Assembly: GCA_963514095.1 (NCBI GenBank)
Contig: OY741268.1
Span: 27,090,857 to 27,154,856, forward strand
Length of the DNA: 64,000 bases
DNA from: Eutrigla gurnardus
Lineage: Eukaryota > Chordata > Actinopteri > Perciformes > Triglidae
Reading direction: 5' to 3'
Under the pieces are notes generated by a model that was given only the letters and a program-made list of their open reading frames with translations, was not told the DNA's origin and did no database searches. Numbering within the stretch: the stretch's first letter is position 1; each line of letters begins with the position of its first letter. Position numbers and translations under genes: made by a program. Below, one piece after another: positions 11,635-20,522 of the stretch.

Positions 11635-12115
11635 AGTCCCAGTCGGCAACTTTTGTTTGATCATATTCACTGAAGCCGACACTACGCTCCGATAGAACAA
11701 CATATCAACAGGGTTTTAGGAAAAAAAAGCGTGCCTCTACGTGCACGTAGAGCCTGTTGTTTGTTTTGCAAAGATCCGACAGCGCCCGGATCATCGTGTC
11801 CAATCAGCACGCAGGGCTGTGTTCGTGCACACACAGAGCCCCTCCCCCCTCGGGTCGTTCCACTATCACAGGGGGGAGGTGGAGGGAAAGCGCAACAAGC
11901 TTCCAATTCCTCGTTAAAAACCGAAACGAGGAGGTCCAAAACAACCAAGGAAAAGAAAACACCGGTGGAAAAGAAGGGAAAAAAGAAAGATGGCGACGGT
12001 GATAAAACCAGAGTCAACATCGGACCCGTGTTTCAAAGGTGGCGTGATCTAAGGGATTTCAAAGGGCATGAGGTCGAGATGGAGCTCGGTGGTCGTGGGG
12101 GAGGAGCGTGAGAGT
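11635..12115 (+). mobile_element. DNA-transposon-like remnant with a short coding scrap
   Basis: The stretch starts with AGTCCCAGTCGGCAACTTTT (11636-11655) and includes CAACAGGGTTTTAGG and an 18-bp perfect palindrome CTCTACGTGCACGTAGAG at 11735-11752. Its right part reads in frame from about 11920 to 12090 as a lysine-rich segment followed by TRVNIGPVFQRWRDLRD at 12007-12057. This resembles the 'RVNIG.AF.RWR.LR..KG' segment that I associate with the N-terminal part of transposon-derived predicted proteins in fish. The family is not assigned and no catalytic domain is present. It may be an element fragment or the 5' part of a decayed transposase gene. Confidence 0.45.
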
Positions 12116-12315
12116 TGCAAATCTGACAGAGTGCCCTCCATCCACCGGACTTGCAGACTGGGACTTTAATTTGTGGGTCTGTGGATGAAGAGCGTCCCAT
12201 CCTGCCATCAGTCAGTGTTCCCTGCCAGGCTGGTGGCCCTGACTCTGGGGATGGCTTCGTCAGTCCGCCACTGAGGGTTTTGGCTGAAATATGAGATGGA
12301 TCGTCACGACACATT

Positions 12316-12450
12316 GTGACATTTTGGACAGCCGTTCATGGTCCACCGAGGATGAATCCTGCTGACTTTGGTGAGCCTCTGAACGCAGTTTGACATTTTT
12401 GGTGCAATATTTCAACAACCATTGGGTGGATCTCCACAAAGTATCAAGTA
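12316..12450 (+). mobile_element. Family A repeat, partial copy
   Basis: Sequence around GTTCATGGTCCACCGAGGAT (12333-12352), then GAATCCTGCTGACTTTGGTG, then TTTGACATTTTTGGTGCAAT and ATTTCAACAACCATTGGGTG, follows the block order of the family A element at 230-886. Only the central unit is kept. Confidence 0.7.
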
Positions 12451-13309
12451 TCAGACATATCTAAAGCACCACAGGGAGGTCGAAATTCACATATTCCTAT
12501 AATATCTCGGCGATTCAGAGGTCACTAATAGGCGTGTATAACCAAGAAAACCCAAAACTGATTTAGTCAGAACCTTAACTCAGCTTTTCTAGCCTTTACA
12601 GCACTGGTTTAGCAGCCTGCACAGATCAATTGTGTTGTAAATTCTCTCACCTTCTCTCAGCAGCGACTCGAGAGACAGAACCGTCTGAGAAACACGAGTG
12701 TCAGAGAAGACATTTCACACAACCGGCTCTAAAGAGAGAATAGTGGAGGGAGAAAACAGATCTATTAATCCTGTTCAAATTCATTGTGTCTCATAAATTC
12801 CGAGCGTGTGGCGATTATTAAAAGCATCGATGTGAAGTGCTACTAGGAGACAAAGCACAGATCTTTTGAGCAAACATATCCACTTAAATCTGAACCGAGG
12901 GCACAGAAAACAAACGATCCAAGAGCCCGATAAGAAAAGGTCCACCAGGAAAGTGTGGGAGCGGGATAAAAGAGAGAGAAAGGGAGGTGTTAAAGCGGTT
13001 CTGTTATTAAAATGTGTTGAGCTTGTTTATCATAAAATTGGTTGAGACTGCTAAGATGTGAAAAAAAGATGAAAAAGGTTAACTCAGGCTGCTTTTTATT
13101 TTATTTTCCGAAAAAATCATGCACCATTATTAAAAGGCACATTTTCCACACATTTTTACTTGAAATGAGAAAAGAACACGCATTTATTATTAGATTTCTT
13201 ATCATAAATAAGTCCTCTAGTTCAATGTGAAAGCTGACTATAAATATTGTTGAAATATTATTGAATTGTTCTTCCTTTATTAGCTATTTAATGTGTCAGT
13301 CTGACACCT
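12451..13309. other. Non-coding stretch, nothing recognised
   Basis: AT-rich sequence of ordinary complexity. No gene or repeat family is supported. Confidence 0.5.
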
Positions 13310-13535
13310 AGATGTTGATACCATAGACCTAACAAACCATTCAGACTTTATAAATCATCATTATGGACTTACTTTACTGTTTCCCTGTAATTAAACATAA
13401 CAAAATTGTATCTCAGTTTCAAACCGCTGCAGTAAACCAGCCGATGTGTATCTTGTTATTCACAGTGAGTGAAATTCTGCTTGATGTTATGAACTCCACA
13501 ACGTGCACGAAGCAGCAGTAGTGGTTATTTCACAT
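13310..13535 (+). repeat. Interspersed repeat family B, copy 1
   Basis: This segment shares ordered blocks with 53160-53440 and 62500-62790. They are AGACCTAACAAACCAT followed by an AGACTTTAT block, then ATCATTATG, AACCAGCC.ATGTGT, TTATTCAC, CTCCACAAC, and AAGCAGCAGTAGTGGTTATT at 13508-13527. The family is defined here by comparing the three copies. No terminal inverted repeats or coding are visible, and the class of element is unknown. Confidence 0.6.
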
Positions 13536-13940
13536 GGAGGTGAAATCTGTGGAATATTTTTAACCTCTTAGAGGATTAAATGCCCGTTTGAATCGTCGTA
13601 TTCCCTCCAACGCGAGGCTCTCCGTTCAGCTGGCAGGTATCTAGTTAGTTCCTCACGTCCACGCCGCATCTTTCACACCCTCCCTCCTAAGTGACACTAA
13701 GCCTCAGCAACAGGGGAGGGTTTTTAACGGGGCCCACGAACAGCTATTACCCCGAGTCTCTTAAGTGCCGTCTATACGGTGCGCTGACAAATCAGTACCC
13801 CCCCCCTCGGCTACTGTGTCGCTGCCGTCGGCGGGGAGAAGGAGATTTCATCCCACCTGATCAAGCATGGGATAGGAGAACAAACAGCGCTTCAGAAAAA
13901 CACACATCACAAGCAAACATGCGCCGCAACAGGAGAAGCG

Positions 13941-13944
<4 letters not shown>
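13536..13944. other. Non-coding stretch, nothing recognised
   Basis: Mixed-composition sequence with a C-run near 13798-13806. Nothing supports an exon. Confidence 0.45.

Positions 13945-13979
<35 letters not shown>
13945..13979 (+). repeat. (TG)n microsatellite, left arm of an inverted pair
   Basis: About 35 bp of TG repeat. It is complementary to the CA array that starts 121 bp downstream, so the two could pair as a hairpin or cruciform with a loop of about 120 bp. Confidence 0.96.
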
Positions 13980-13981
<2 letters not shown>

Positions 13982-14094
13982 ACTGGTGGGGATGTTATCT
14001 GTCTTTAGTATGAAGCTCTCGCTTTCTGTTCTCCAGAAACACAGCCGTGCAGGGCAGCTTAGGTCAGCGTCGACTGCTCTCTTCCATCTCACAT

Positions 14095-14099
<5 letters not shown>

Positions 14100-14138
<39 letters not shown>

Positions 14139-14181
14139 CACACACACTCACACACTCACACACACACACACACACACACAC
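14100..14181 (+). repeat. (CA)n microsatellite, right arm of an inverted pair
   Basis: About 82 bp of CA repeat with one CG and several CT interruptions. It is the inverted partner of the TG array at 13945-13979. Confidence 0.97.
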
Positions 14182-15129
14182 TCCCCCTCAGCACGCCGGC
14201 TCTCGTGGGCCGTGCAGAGAAAACCTTTCATCAGACACACTCGGAGAGAAAATATTTTAGCCCAGGAGGAGAACAGAACAGGGGCTGTGGGGAAATTGAT
14301 TTTGATTTGAAAGTGACGGCAAATAATGGGGCTCGGAGGCCGTCGCCTGAATGCAGATCTGCTTCTCATTCCAGAGTGTAAATGGCGCATATCGAGCCTT
14401 TTGGAGGGGATAAACGGGTTTTAATTCTAACACAACAAGGAAGGACATGTGAACAACCCGTACGCAACAAACCAAATGCAAATATACACACACACACATA
14501 AGATACAGGGTTCTGGGCTGGCAAGCACGCGTACACACAGAAGGGAATAAATGGACGCACATTCAGCCGTTGGTTTGATAGAAGCATTACTGCGTGATCT
14601 CATTGCACAGGTCAGTGAACGCCTCTTTGTCTCTGCAAAAAAAAAGTGCCCATTTCATGCAGTAAAAGGTCACGAGGAGGACATTTAAAGATTACGTTCA
14701 TGCAGAACAGTCTTTCCGCGGTGCTTCCAGACAGATTCCGAGCTCTGGTGAGTTTCCAGTTTTTGCTGCATGATGGGTAATGTTTTGTTGAGGACATCCG
14801 CTTTTGTTTCACTTCTTTTTTTTCTCTTTTTTTTTTATTCTCACAACATGGTCTAAGCCAGTCTGAGCTGCAGTTGTGTTCGGGCTTTGGCTCCCGAAAT
14901 AGGCACACACTAAACCCACAAGGAACCGAACACACACACCTGCCTCCCAGAGGAATGCAACAAAAAAAAAAACCCTCGACAAAACAAAAATGAGAACACA
15001 CGCTACAAGTATCTGTCAGCAGCTCGTTTGCAATAATTGAAATGTTAAAAGGCAATTTCAGCGAACAAATCAGAATCAGTAAAAACCCAAAAACCCAGTC
15101 TGCCACCTTCAGATACATCTTAGCGCTGT
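14182..15129. other. Non-coding stretch, nothing recognised
   Basis: Contains a short (CA)7 tract at 14485-14498, an A-run at 14637-14645 and a T-run around 14825-14838. A 168-codon minus-strand frame at 14612-15118 has no recognisable domain and is of chance length for this window. Confidence 0.5.
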
Positions 15130-15330
15130 CAAGTTGACAGCTATTTAAAAAAACTGAGAGTTGCCAAATTATACGTCATTAAAATTCAACAAATTAATCA
15201 TGATTTTCACTGACAATGGTGTGGTGTAATAAAGGAAGACTGTCAAACAAAAGCCGGGCGCATTACCACTTCCAAATTAATAGTGACTGACACCGACACC
15301 CCCGCACTTAATTAATGGGAAACAAAACAC
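15130..15330. promoter_or_regulatory. Candidate conserved non-coding element with homeodomain-type words
   Basis: This 200-bp block lacks simple repeats and packs at least six TAAT/ATTA words (for example CAAATTAATCATGATT, CCAAATTAATAGTGACTGAC, CTTAATTAATGG). Such clustering is common in developmental enhancers bound by homeodomain proteins, but it is also common in AT-rich DNA. Function is inferred only. Confidence 0.25.
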
Positions 15331-17399
15331 AACAAGAACATCCATCTAGATAAGAGGAAACAAAAGGACGGGTCGGCTCGTGTCATCCCGTTTGCTGCCC
15401 GCTGACAGCGAGACACCGATAGTGTGTTTGCGCGTGCACGCAATGTTGTTTTTCTCGACTGCGATCTCTTAAGTAGACACCCAACACGCCCCGAGCCGCT
15501 GACACGGGAGTTTATAAGCAGGCATTATTTTTAGCGCCGCTGTCATGTCTCTCAGAGTGACAGCTCCTAAAAGCTTCCACAGGCGAACCCGTCTCCACTT
15601 TTCTTTCTTTCTTTCTTTTCTTTTTTTTTTTTTGCACTCTAAATCTTCTTCTTAACGCCAACAACTGGCCGATATTATGTTACGACATGAAAGCTGACGC
15701 GTCGGCCATGCTTTCCATTCCTTTTTTTATGCTTGTTCCTGCCCCATGTGGCCACGGTCAATACTCGCAGATCATAATAATATCCGGCCGCCGGATGTCC
15801 AGATATTTCTTTGTATTTTATTTTTTTACCCCCGTTACAAACCGCACTTGTTCATGAAAGGAATCGCATAGAAAAGGACGGAGAGGGGAGAAAGAGGTCG
15901 AGTGAGGGAGTGGCGTTTTAGAAAACCACTCCGGAGAAACGGGACACTCCCCGGCACTTTGTCACATCAATTAGGAATCCTATCTGGCCGATGGGATGGA
16001 GGCCTGCAGGGCAGCGGACAGGACGGCCATTATACATCTTCTCTGTGTGTGCGTGCATGTTTTTTGTGTGACGGCCAGGAAGAAATATCAACTTTTAGCC
16101 TCCCTGACCCCCGGGGAGAGAGAACATTTTAGCGGTGGCTTTAATTGCTTCACATTGTTAATTTCCTCTTCGCTGCCGATGAACGAACGGGTGGGTAGGT
16201 GTCCTCCCTCTCTCTCTCTCTGCCTCTCTCTCGCTCCAACAACAGTGAGTGGTGCAGTCAGGCCTCGAGGCTGTCGGAGGGGGAACAAAGTGACTGGGTG
16301 ATGAGCCAGACGCCCGTCGTCTGATCACATGGACTGATGCTGTGCCAGACACCACAGCCACCGGCTCACTCGACAAGGTTCCTCTCACAACAGAGGAACA
16401 TACTTCCGACCTGGGCCTTTTATACTTCTCCTGTCTTCTTCCCCTCCCTCCTTTCTCTCTCTTCCCCGTCTCATTCTCCCCCTCCCATCTGCCGGTTTCT
16501 CCCATCTGTCCCACTCGAGGTTTTACTCTCTTTCTTTCTCTGCCTTTTCCAAAAAAAAAAAAGTGCTCGCCTGTTGTTCCTTCCCACGCTATTCAAATGC
16601 GAGGTGAAAGATTGCGGCGTCTGAAGTCGTCCCTCTCTTCCTCCTCGTCTTGTTAATTGTTCTCTAAGTGAGGAGGTTGCTTTCCCGCTGTGCGCCGCAT
16701 CACTGCGACACGACGGGTTTACCTTCGTGGGGAATCTGCATTTTTGAAAGGCAACAAATACGGGTGTCGACAACATCACCCTTCCTCTGGCGAAACTGAA
16801 GGCGTGATACACACACACACACACACACTTGGAGAATGCCATCAACAGGCAAATGTTTGGAAGCCACCGCTACGCAGCGCTCTGACAGCCCCTCATCTAT
16901 ACTGAATCAAATCCTCGGAGATGTGTGTACGAAACAACTATATTTTTGCTCCATGAATAAGCTGACTTCCCCTCAGATTTGTAGCTCCCAGCCGCAGCAG
17001 TGCTATGTATAAATCAATGCCTTGGTGGGCGAGAGAGAGGGAGCGGTTATATTTACCCTGTTTCCTAGCTAGCAGCGCTAGTTGTACTAGGGGGGGTAAA
17101 GGAATTCGATACACACCACTGGAAGGCTTTTCTCGCTCACATACGAGGAATGGCAGTTCTCTGCTGAGAGCAACGGCCCTAATGAAGGAGTACCAGGCCA
17201 GTCAGGCAAGAAAACACACTCCGCAACACATCAACGGGAAAATAAAACCGATTTCTGTCACGCGCCACGGGACGAGGAGGAGAAGTCGGGGAAAATCTGA
17301 ATTGTACACAAGTATCTGATTCTCCTCACAAACGCAACCGGCTTCGACAACGATCGAGCGATCGGCATTTAGTCTATAAGGGTTTATTGATTCAGATGA
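15331..17399. other. Non-coding stretch with polypyrimidine tracts
   Basis: TTTC/T-rich tract at 15601-15632, (CT)n at 16205-16233, pyrimidine-rich sequence at 16430-16510 and (CA)10 at 16809-16828. No exon or transposon is supported. Several frames of 95-125 codons overlap the pyrimidine tracts on opposite strands and look like low-complexity artefacts. Confidence 0.5.
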
Positions 17400-17690
17400 A
17401 GCACTTGTGTGTCTTCCCGCGCCGCGTTTGCAGGCGGCGGCGGCGCCCGAGTGCTGGATTAAAGTTGATGGGCGATGAATTATACATGCGGGCTGAAATG
17501 TAATTCTCTTCATTAGATGACAAAGCTCTTGTTTGAATATTGCATACTGTGGTAATAATGCCGCTTTTTTATCATCGGCCACTGGAGTCGGCGCGGACGG
17601 AGGGAAAATATGTCATGTCATCGCCGCAACGCGCCGCTAATTGGTTAATTCAACTACCAAATTAAAGTGGAATCAAGGCGTTGTTGCCAC
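17400..17690. promoter_or_regulatory. Candidate conserved non-coding element
   Basis: A CpG-rich GGCGGCGGCGGCGCC word (17434-17448) is followed by a complex AT-rich block (GATGAATTATACATG, CTTCATTAGATGACAAAG, TTGGTTAATTCAACTACC) with no simple repeat. The texture fits a developmental enhancer, but nothing in the window proves it. Confidence 0.25.
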
Positions 17691-18253
17691 ATTAACTCGG
17701 AGATAAGAAAAACATGCGATGTCTGCTTATCTCCGGCGAGGGGATGAATGAACCGCCGTACGTCTTTTCTTCTGGACTTTTTTTTTTTTGGTGTGTTTGT
17801 TGCTCCTGTTTTGTTTCCGTAGGCTGTGAGGAATGAGAGGCGCGCCTGGTTAATAATAGTGGCCGAGAGGGTCTGTTAGCGTAGCCCACTACATCACTCC
17901 TTAGCAGGGAGACATCTCCGGGGCTCCATGCCGCCGTGATGGAGTGTTGGAAGGGGAACAGACTGGTACAGAGAGAGCCGGTGATGGAAAGAGGATCGGA
18001 GGATGGAAGACAGATGAGATTCGGGGCGGCGGGGAGGCGAGGAAGTGAACAGTGGGGCACTTTCCCTCTCTTCTCTCTTGCTTCATCCCCCTTTTCTTTT
18101 CTTTTCTTTTTTTACAAACACACAGCTGATGTACCACCAAATATCCTCAGGTAGTTATGGGTGTTTTTTACCGACCGTCACAGCTGTTCAGCCTTTAAAA
18201 AAAAAACGCTATGCATGTTGATGACATTCAATATAGATTTTTAAAGGCCAAGA
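17691..18253. other. Non-coding stretch, nothing recognised
   Basis: T-runs at 17780-17790 and TTTTC repeats near 18092-18112. No gene seen. Confidence 0.45.
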
Positions 18254-18490
18254 GTTAGATTGTTAGCGCTCTCATATATGTACGATAAAAATTAAGCTGG
18301 TGCCAGGAGACAGTTAGCATAAGGCCTTGTACCCGAGGGTAAAATGAGGCATCTCAACAGCTCGCTAATTATCATCTTGTATCTGGTTCGTATAGTTCAA
18401 ACAAGGGGGAAAAGGGGTTTATATTTGGAGGAAGACAGGCTTTTTGCCTTTCCCTGCTCCCATTCTGTATGCTAAGCTAAGCTAAGCTGG
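18254..18490 (+). mobile_element. Family C repeat (GCTAAGCTAAGC element), copy 1
   Basis: Starts with GAGTTAGATTGTTAGCGCTC and CTCATATATGTACGATAAA, then AGTTAGCATAAGG, and ends with TGCTCCCATTCTGTATGC followed by TAAGCTAAGCTAAGCTGG (18469-18490). This is the block order of a short, non-coding repeat that is very common in teleost genomes. The left TTAGCATAA and the right TATGCTAA words form an inverted pair, suggesting MITE-like structure. Confidence 0.7.
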
Positions 18491-18744
18491 ACTCTGGGTA
18501 AACACAACAGTGAACTCTGACGCCAAAATAAGCACATTTTCCCAAAATATTAAACTTTTAAAAGGCATAATATGCTACAATTTCCTCAAGAAACAATGTC
18601 TGGTCTGACACAAACGTATCAGACTGTGATCATTTGTGTTTTGACCCGTAAGCACCAAGAAACAATCAGGAAATAATGTTTTATTCCTCTGATTCTCTGA
18701 TGGCTCGCTCGCCGAGACGGAGAGGAGGGGTGACTTTTGTGATT

Positions 18745-18830
18745 AGAATCAGAATCAGCTTTATTTGTCCAGATATGCGTGTATATACAAGACATTTGGA
18801 TGTTCTTTGTTTTATTTAACATCCCTCACA
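18745..18830 (-). mobile_element. Retroelement tail, antisense
   Basis: AGAATCAGAATCAGCTTTAT (18745-18764) followed by TTGTCC.GATATG...CATACAAGACATTTGG-like sequence matches a common teleost retroelement 3' end, read here in antisense. Target-primed elements of this kind end in a short TCTGATTC-type repeat. Only the tail is present. Confidence 0.6.
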
Positions 18831-18904
18831 ATCTACTTACACAGAAGGCATTCAGGGCCGAGGATGTGACTACATATTCTAACTTTAAAGGGGAAAAAAA
18901 TGTT

Positions 18905-19140
18905 TTGACCTTTTGGGAAATAAATGGCTGAGACTAACTTAGCTTAGCATATAGAAATGGTCCGATTTAAAATCCTCCATAAAATGGTGGATTGTTTATA
19001 ATTTGTTTTAGTTTGTTGGATTAAAAAAACAAGATTTAAAGTTATAATCACTGAGCTTTAGAAGTGCCGGTGGATTTGGTTGATTTGGACGGAGCCAGGC
19101 TGTTTCCCCCTGCTTCCAGTCATTGTGCTAAGCTAAGCTA
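18905..19140 (+). mobile_element. Family C repeat, copy 2
   Basis: TTTTGGGAAATAAATGGCTG begins the copy, with ACTTAGCTTAGCATA at 18937-18951. It ends with GGAGCCAGGCTGTTTCCCCC then TGCTTCCAGTCATTGTGCTA and AGCTAAGCTA (19091-19140). These are the internal order and inverted ends of the family C element, with a diverged centre. Confidence 0.7.
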
Positions 19141-19165
19141 TTCACATCACAGTATGTGATGATGT

Positions 19166-19260
19166 CAGTGGTGGAAAGTAAGCAAGAGATTTACTCAAGT
19201 ACTTTACTTTGATACAAGTTAAGTTACTTTACAATGACTCCACTACATTTTGGAGGGGAA
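19166..19260 (+). mobile_element. Family D repeat, partial copy
   Basis: CAGTGGTGGAAAGTAAGCAA followed by TTTACTCAAGTACTTTACTT and ACTCCACTACATTTTGGAG is the start of a widespread teleost repeat built from AAGTACTTT-type words. It sits only 25 bp after the family C copy. A longer, more decayed copy is at 23594-23860. Confidence 0.65.
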
Positions 19261-19392
19261 TAGAGACCAGGGGCAATTGTAACAGGGGGCAATAGAAGCA
19301 AATGTGCTGTTTGATCCCCGGCTCCTCCAGTCTGCATGTCAACCTGGCAAGATACTGAACCTTAAATAGCTCCTGAAGGCTGTGCCATCGGT

Positions 19393-19412
19393 ATGTGTGT
19401 GTGTGTGTGTGT
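19393..19412 (+). repeat. (TG)n microsatellite, short
   Basis: A 20-bp TG repeat followed by a second short TG block near 19423-19430. Confidence 0.85.
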
Positions 19413-19739
19413 GCGTCTGTATGTGTGTGTCTGAATGAGTATTTTGATGCACCTTGCCATCAGTGTGAATGTATGGAAATGTTGGCATGCAGTGTTAAAT
19501 CCTCCGAGTGGTCGGAAGACTGGCTTTAGAAATGCAAGTCCATTTTCCATTTACCAAATTCCTCCAAACAGCAACAAGCTACAGTGCTGGCACTTACTCT
19601 GCACATGCTCAGTAGGATTCTCTCTCTCTCTCTGCCGGGGGGAGGAGCAGCAGCATTTTACCTGTATAGCAGTTTTAATAAAAGAAAATAAACACATTTC
19701 AGATATTAAAATTAATGTTCTGCTGTCTAAAGTCAAACA

Positions 19740-19915
19740 TAAAGGAGTCTCACTAAATAATGCACATCTGTGATGCAATAAAGATATTTCTTTCTTAACA
19801 AAATATAAGGTAAAGTGATTCCAGTATGTTTTAGTGTGATATTTTGATCATTATCGGGATAATATTCTTAATTATTTTGGCCAGGATGACATTTTCATAT
19901 TGTCCCATGCCTCCT
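19740..19915 (-). mobile_element. Family E repeat, copy 1
   Basis: GTGATATTTTGATCATTATC, GGGATAATATTC and TTTCATATTGTCCCATGCC (19837-19910) match the copy at 46940-47265 block for block. The right end is a decayed reverse complement of the GGGCTGGGCGATATG start of a common teleost hAT-like MITE, so the element is read on the minus strand. Confidence 0.6.
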
Positions 19916-19977
19916 CAATAAAAGTGTGTTTTTGAATGAAATAATGTTCTATGATGTGTATGTGGATGCATCTGCAG

Positions 19978-20095
19978 AATACTGCCAAAGTGCATGTGAC
20001 ATTTTTTCCGGGGAGCTGGTATTCTCTCCTCGGGGCCCTCACACGTCGGACCCTCCGGCAGCCGGATGGGACATTTATGACACACTGTACCTCCA
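19978..20095 (+). CDS. Candidate internal coding exon (unidentified protein)
   Basis: I do not recognise this protein. An AG at 19976-19977 could serve as acceptor, though its upstream tract is poor in pyrimidines. The frame taking one base from a previous exon reads EYCQSACDIFSGELVFSPRG, then a proline-rich part, then GWDIYDTLYL, and reaches a GTAAGT donor at 20096-20101 with two bases left over. The next candidate exon at 20402 begins with the single base needed to complete the codon, so the phases agree. Against it: the open frame is short enough to be chance, no upstream exon was identified, and no homologue is recalled. If real, the protein would have a small cysteine-containing segment before a basic tail. 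Confidence 0.2.
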
Positions 20096-20401
20096 GTAAG
20101 TCATTCCTTCCCAAAGGCTTCCACACCATCAGATATCCAGGTTGGCTTCAGGTGCACAATCCGCACAATCCTGAGCCATCAAACGGGTCCATCGCCTCCA
20201 GTGTGCCCGCGGCCGATCCATCGCCTCCACCGTGGCCCACATCTGGGCCGTGTGGGACCCCCGTTCACATCGCCTTCAATGCCTTCCTCCACTGCATCTT
20301 CTGGGCCACCTTCCTTCAGCGTCTGTGCCTGCTGCTGGAACATCTTCCTTGACCCCCCTGATGAATTTTATACCTTTTCTTTTTGAGGTTGTTGCCGGCA
20401 G

Positions 20402-20522
20402 CTACGACCAGATGAAGGAGAACCACTGCAGCGATTCTTCCAGACACAGCAGTCCGGAGGAGCAGGAGAAAGCATCCTCACAGAAAAACAAGACGCCTTC
20501 AAAGAAAAGGAGAAAATGGTGA
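20402..20522 (+). CDS. Candidate terminal coding exon with basic C-terminus (unidentified protein)
   Basis: I do not recognise the family. The acceptor is CCGGCAG at 20395-20401, after a T-rich stretch (CCTTTTCTTTTTGAGG). The frame reads YDQMKENHCSDSSRHSSPEE, then a Ser/Lys-rich part ending KKRRKW and a TGA at 20520-20522. The hydrophilic composition and the nuclear-localisation-like KKRRK end look like a genuine protein tail. It joins in phase to the candidate exon ending at 20095, giving an intron of 306 bp. The GC-rich intron carries the word CCATCGCCTCCA twice. It could equally be a decayed gene copy or chance. Confidence 0.25.

Noticed and set aside
14612..15118. 168-codon open frame (-)
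   Set aside because: Cys/Phe-rich low-quality composition, overlaps A/T-runs, and no recognisable domain.
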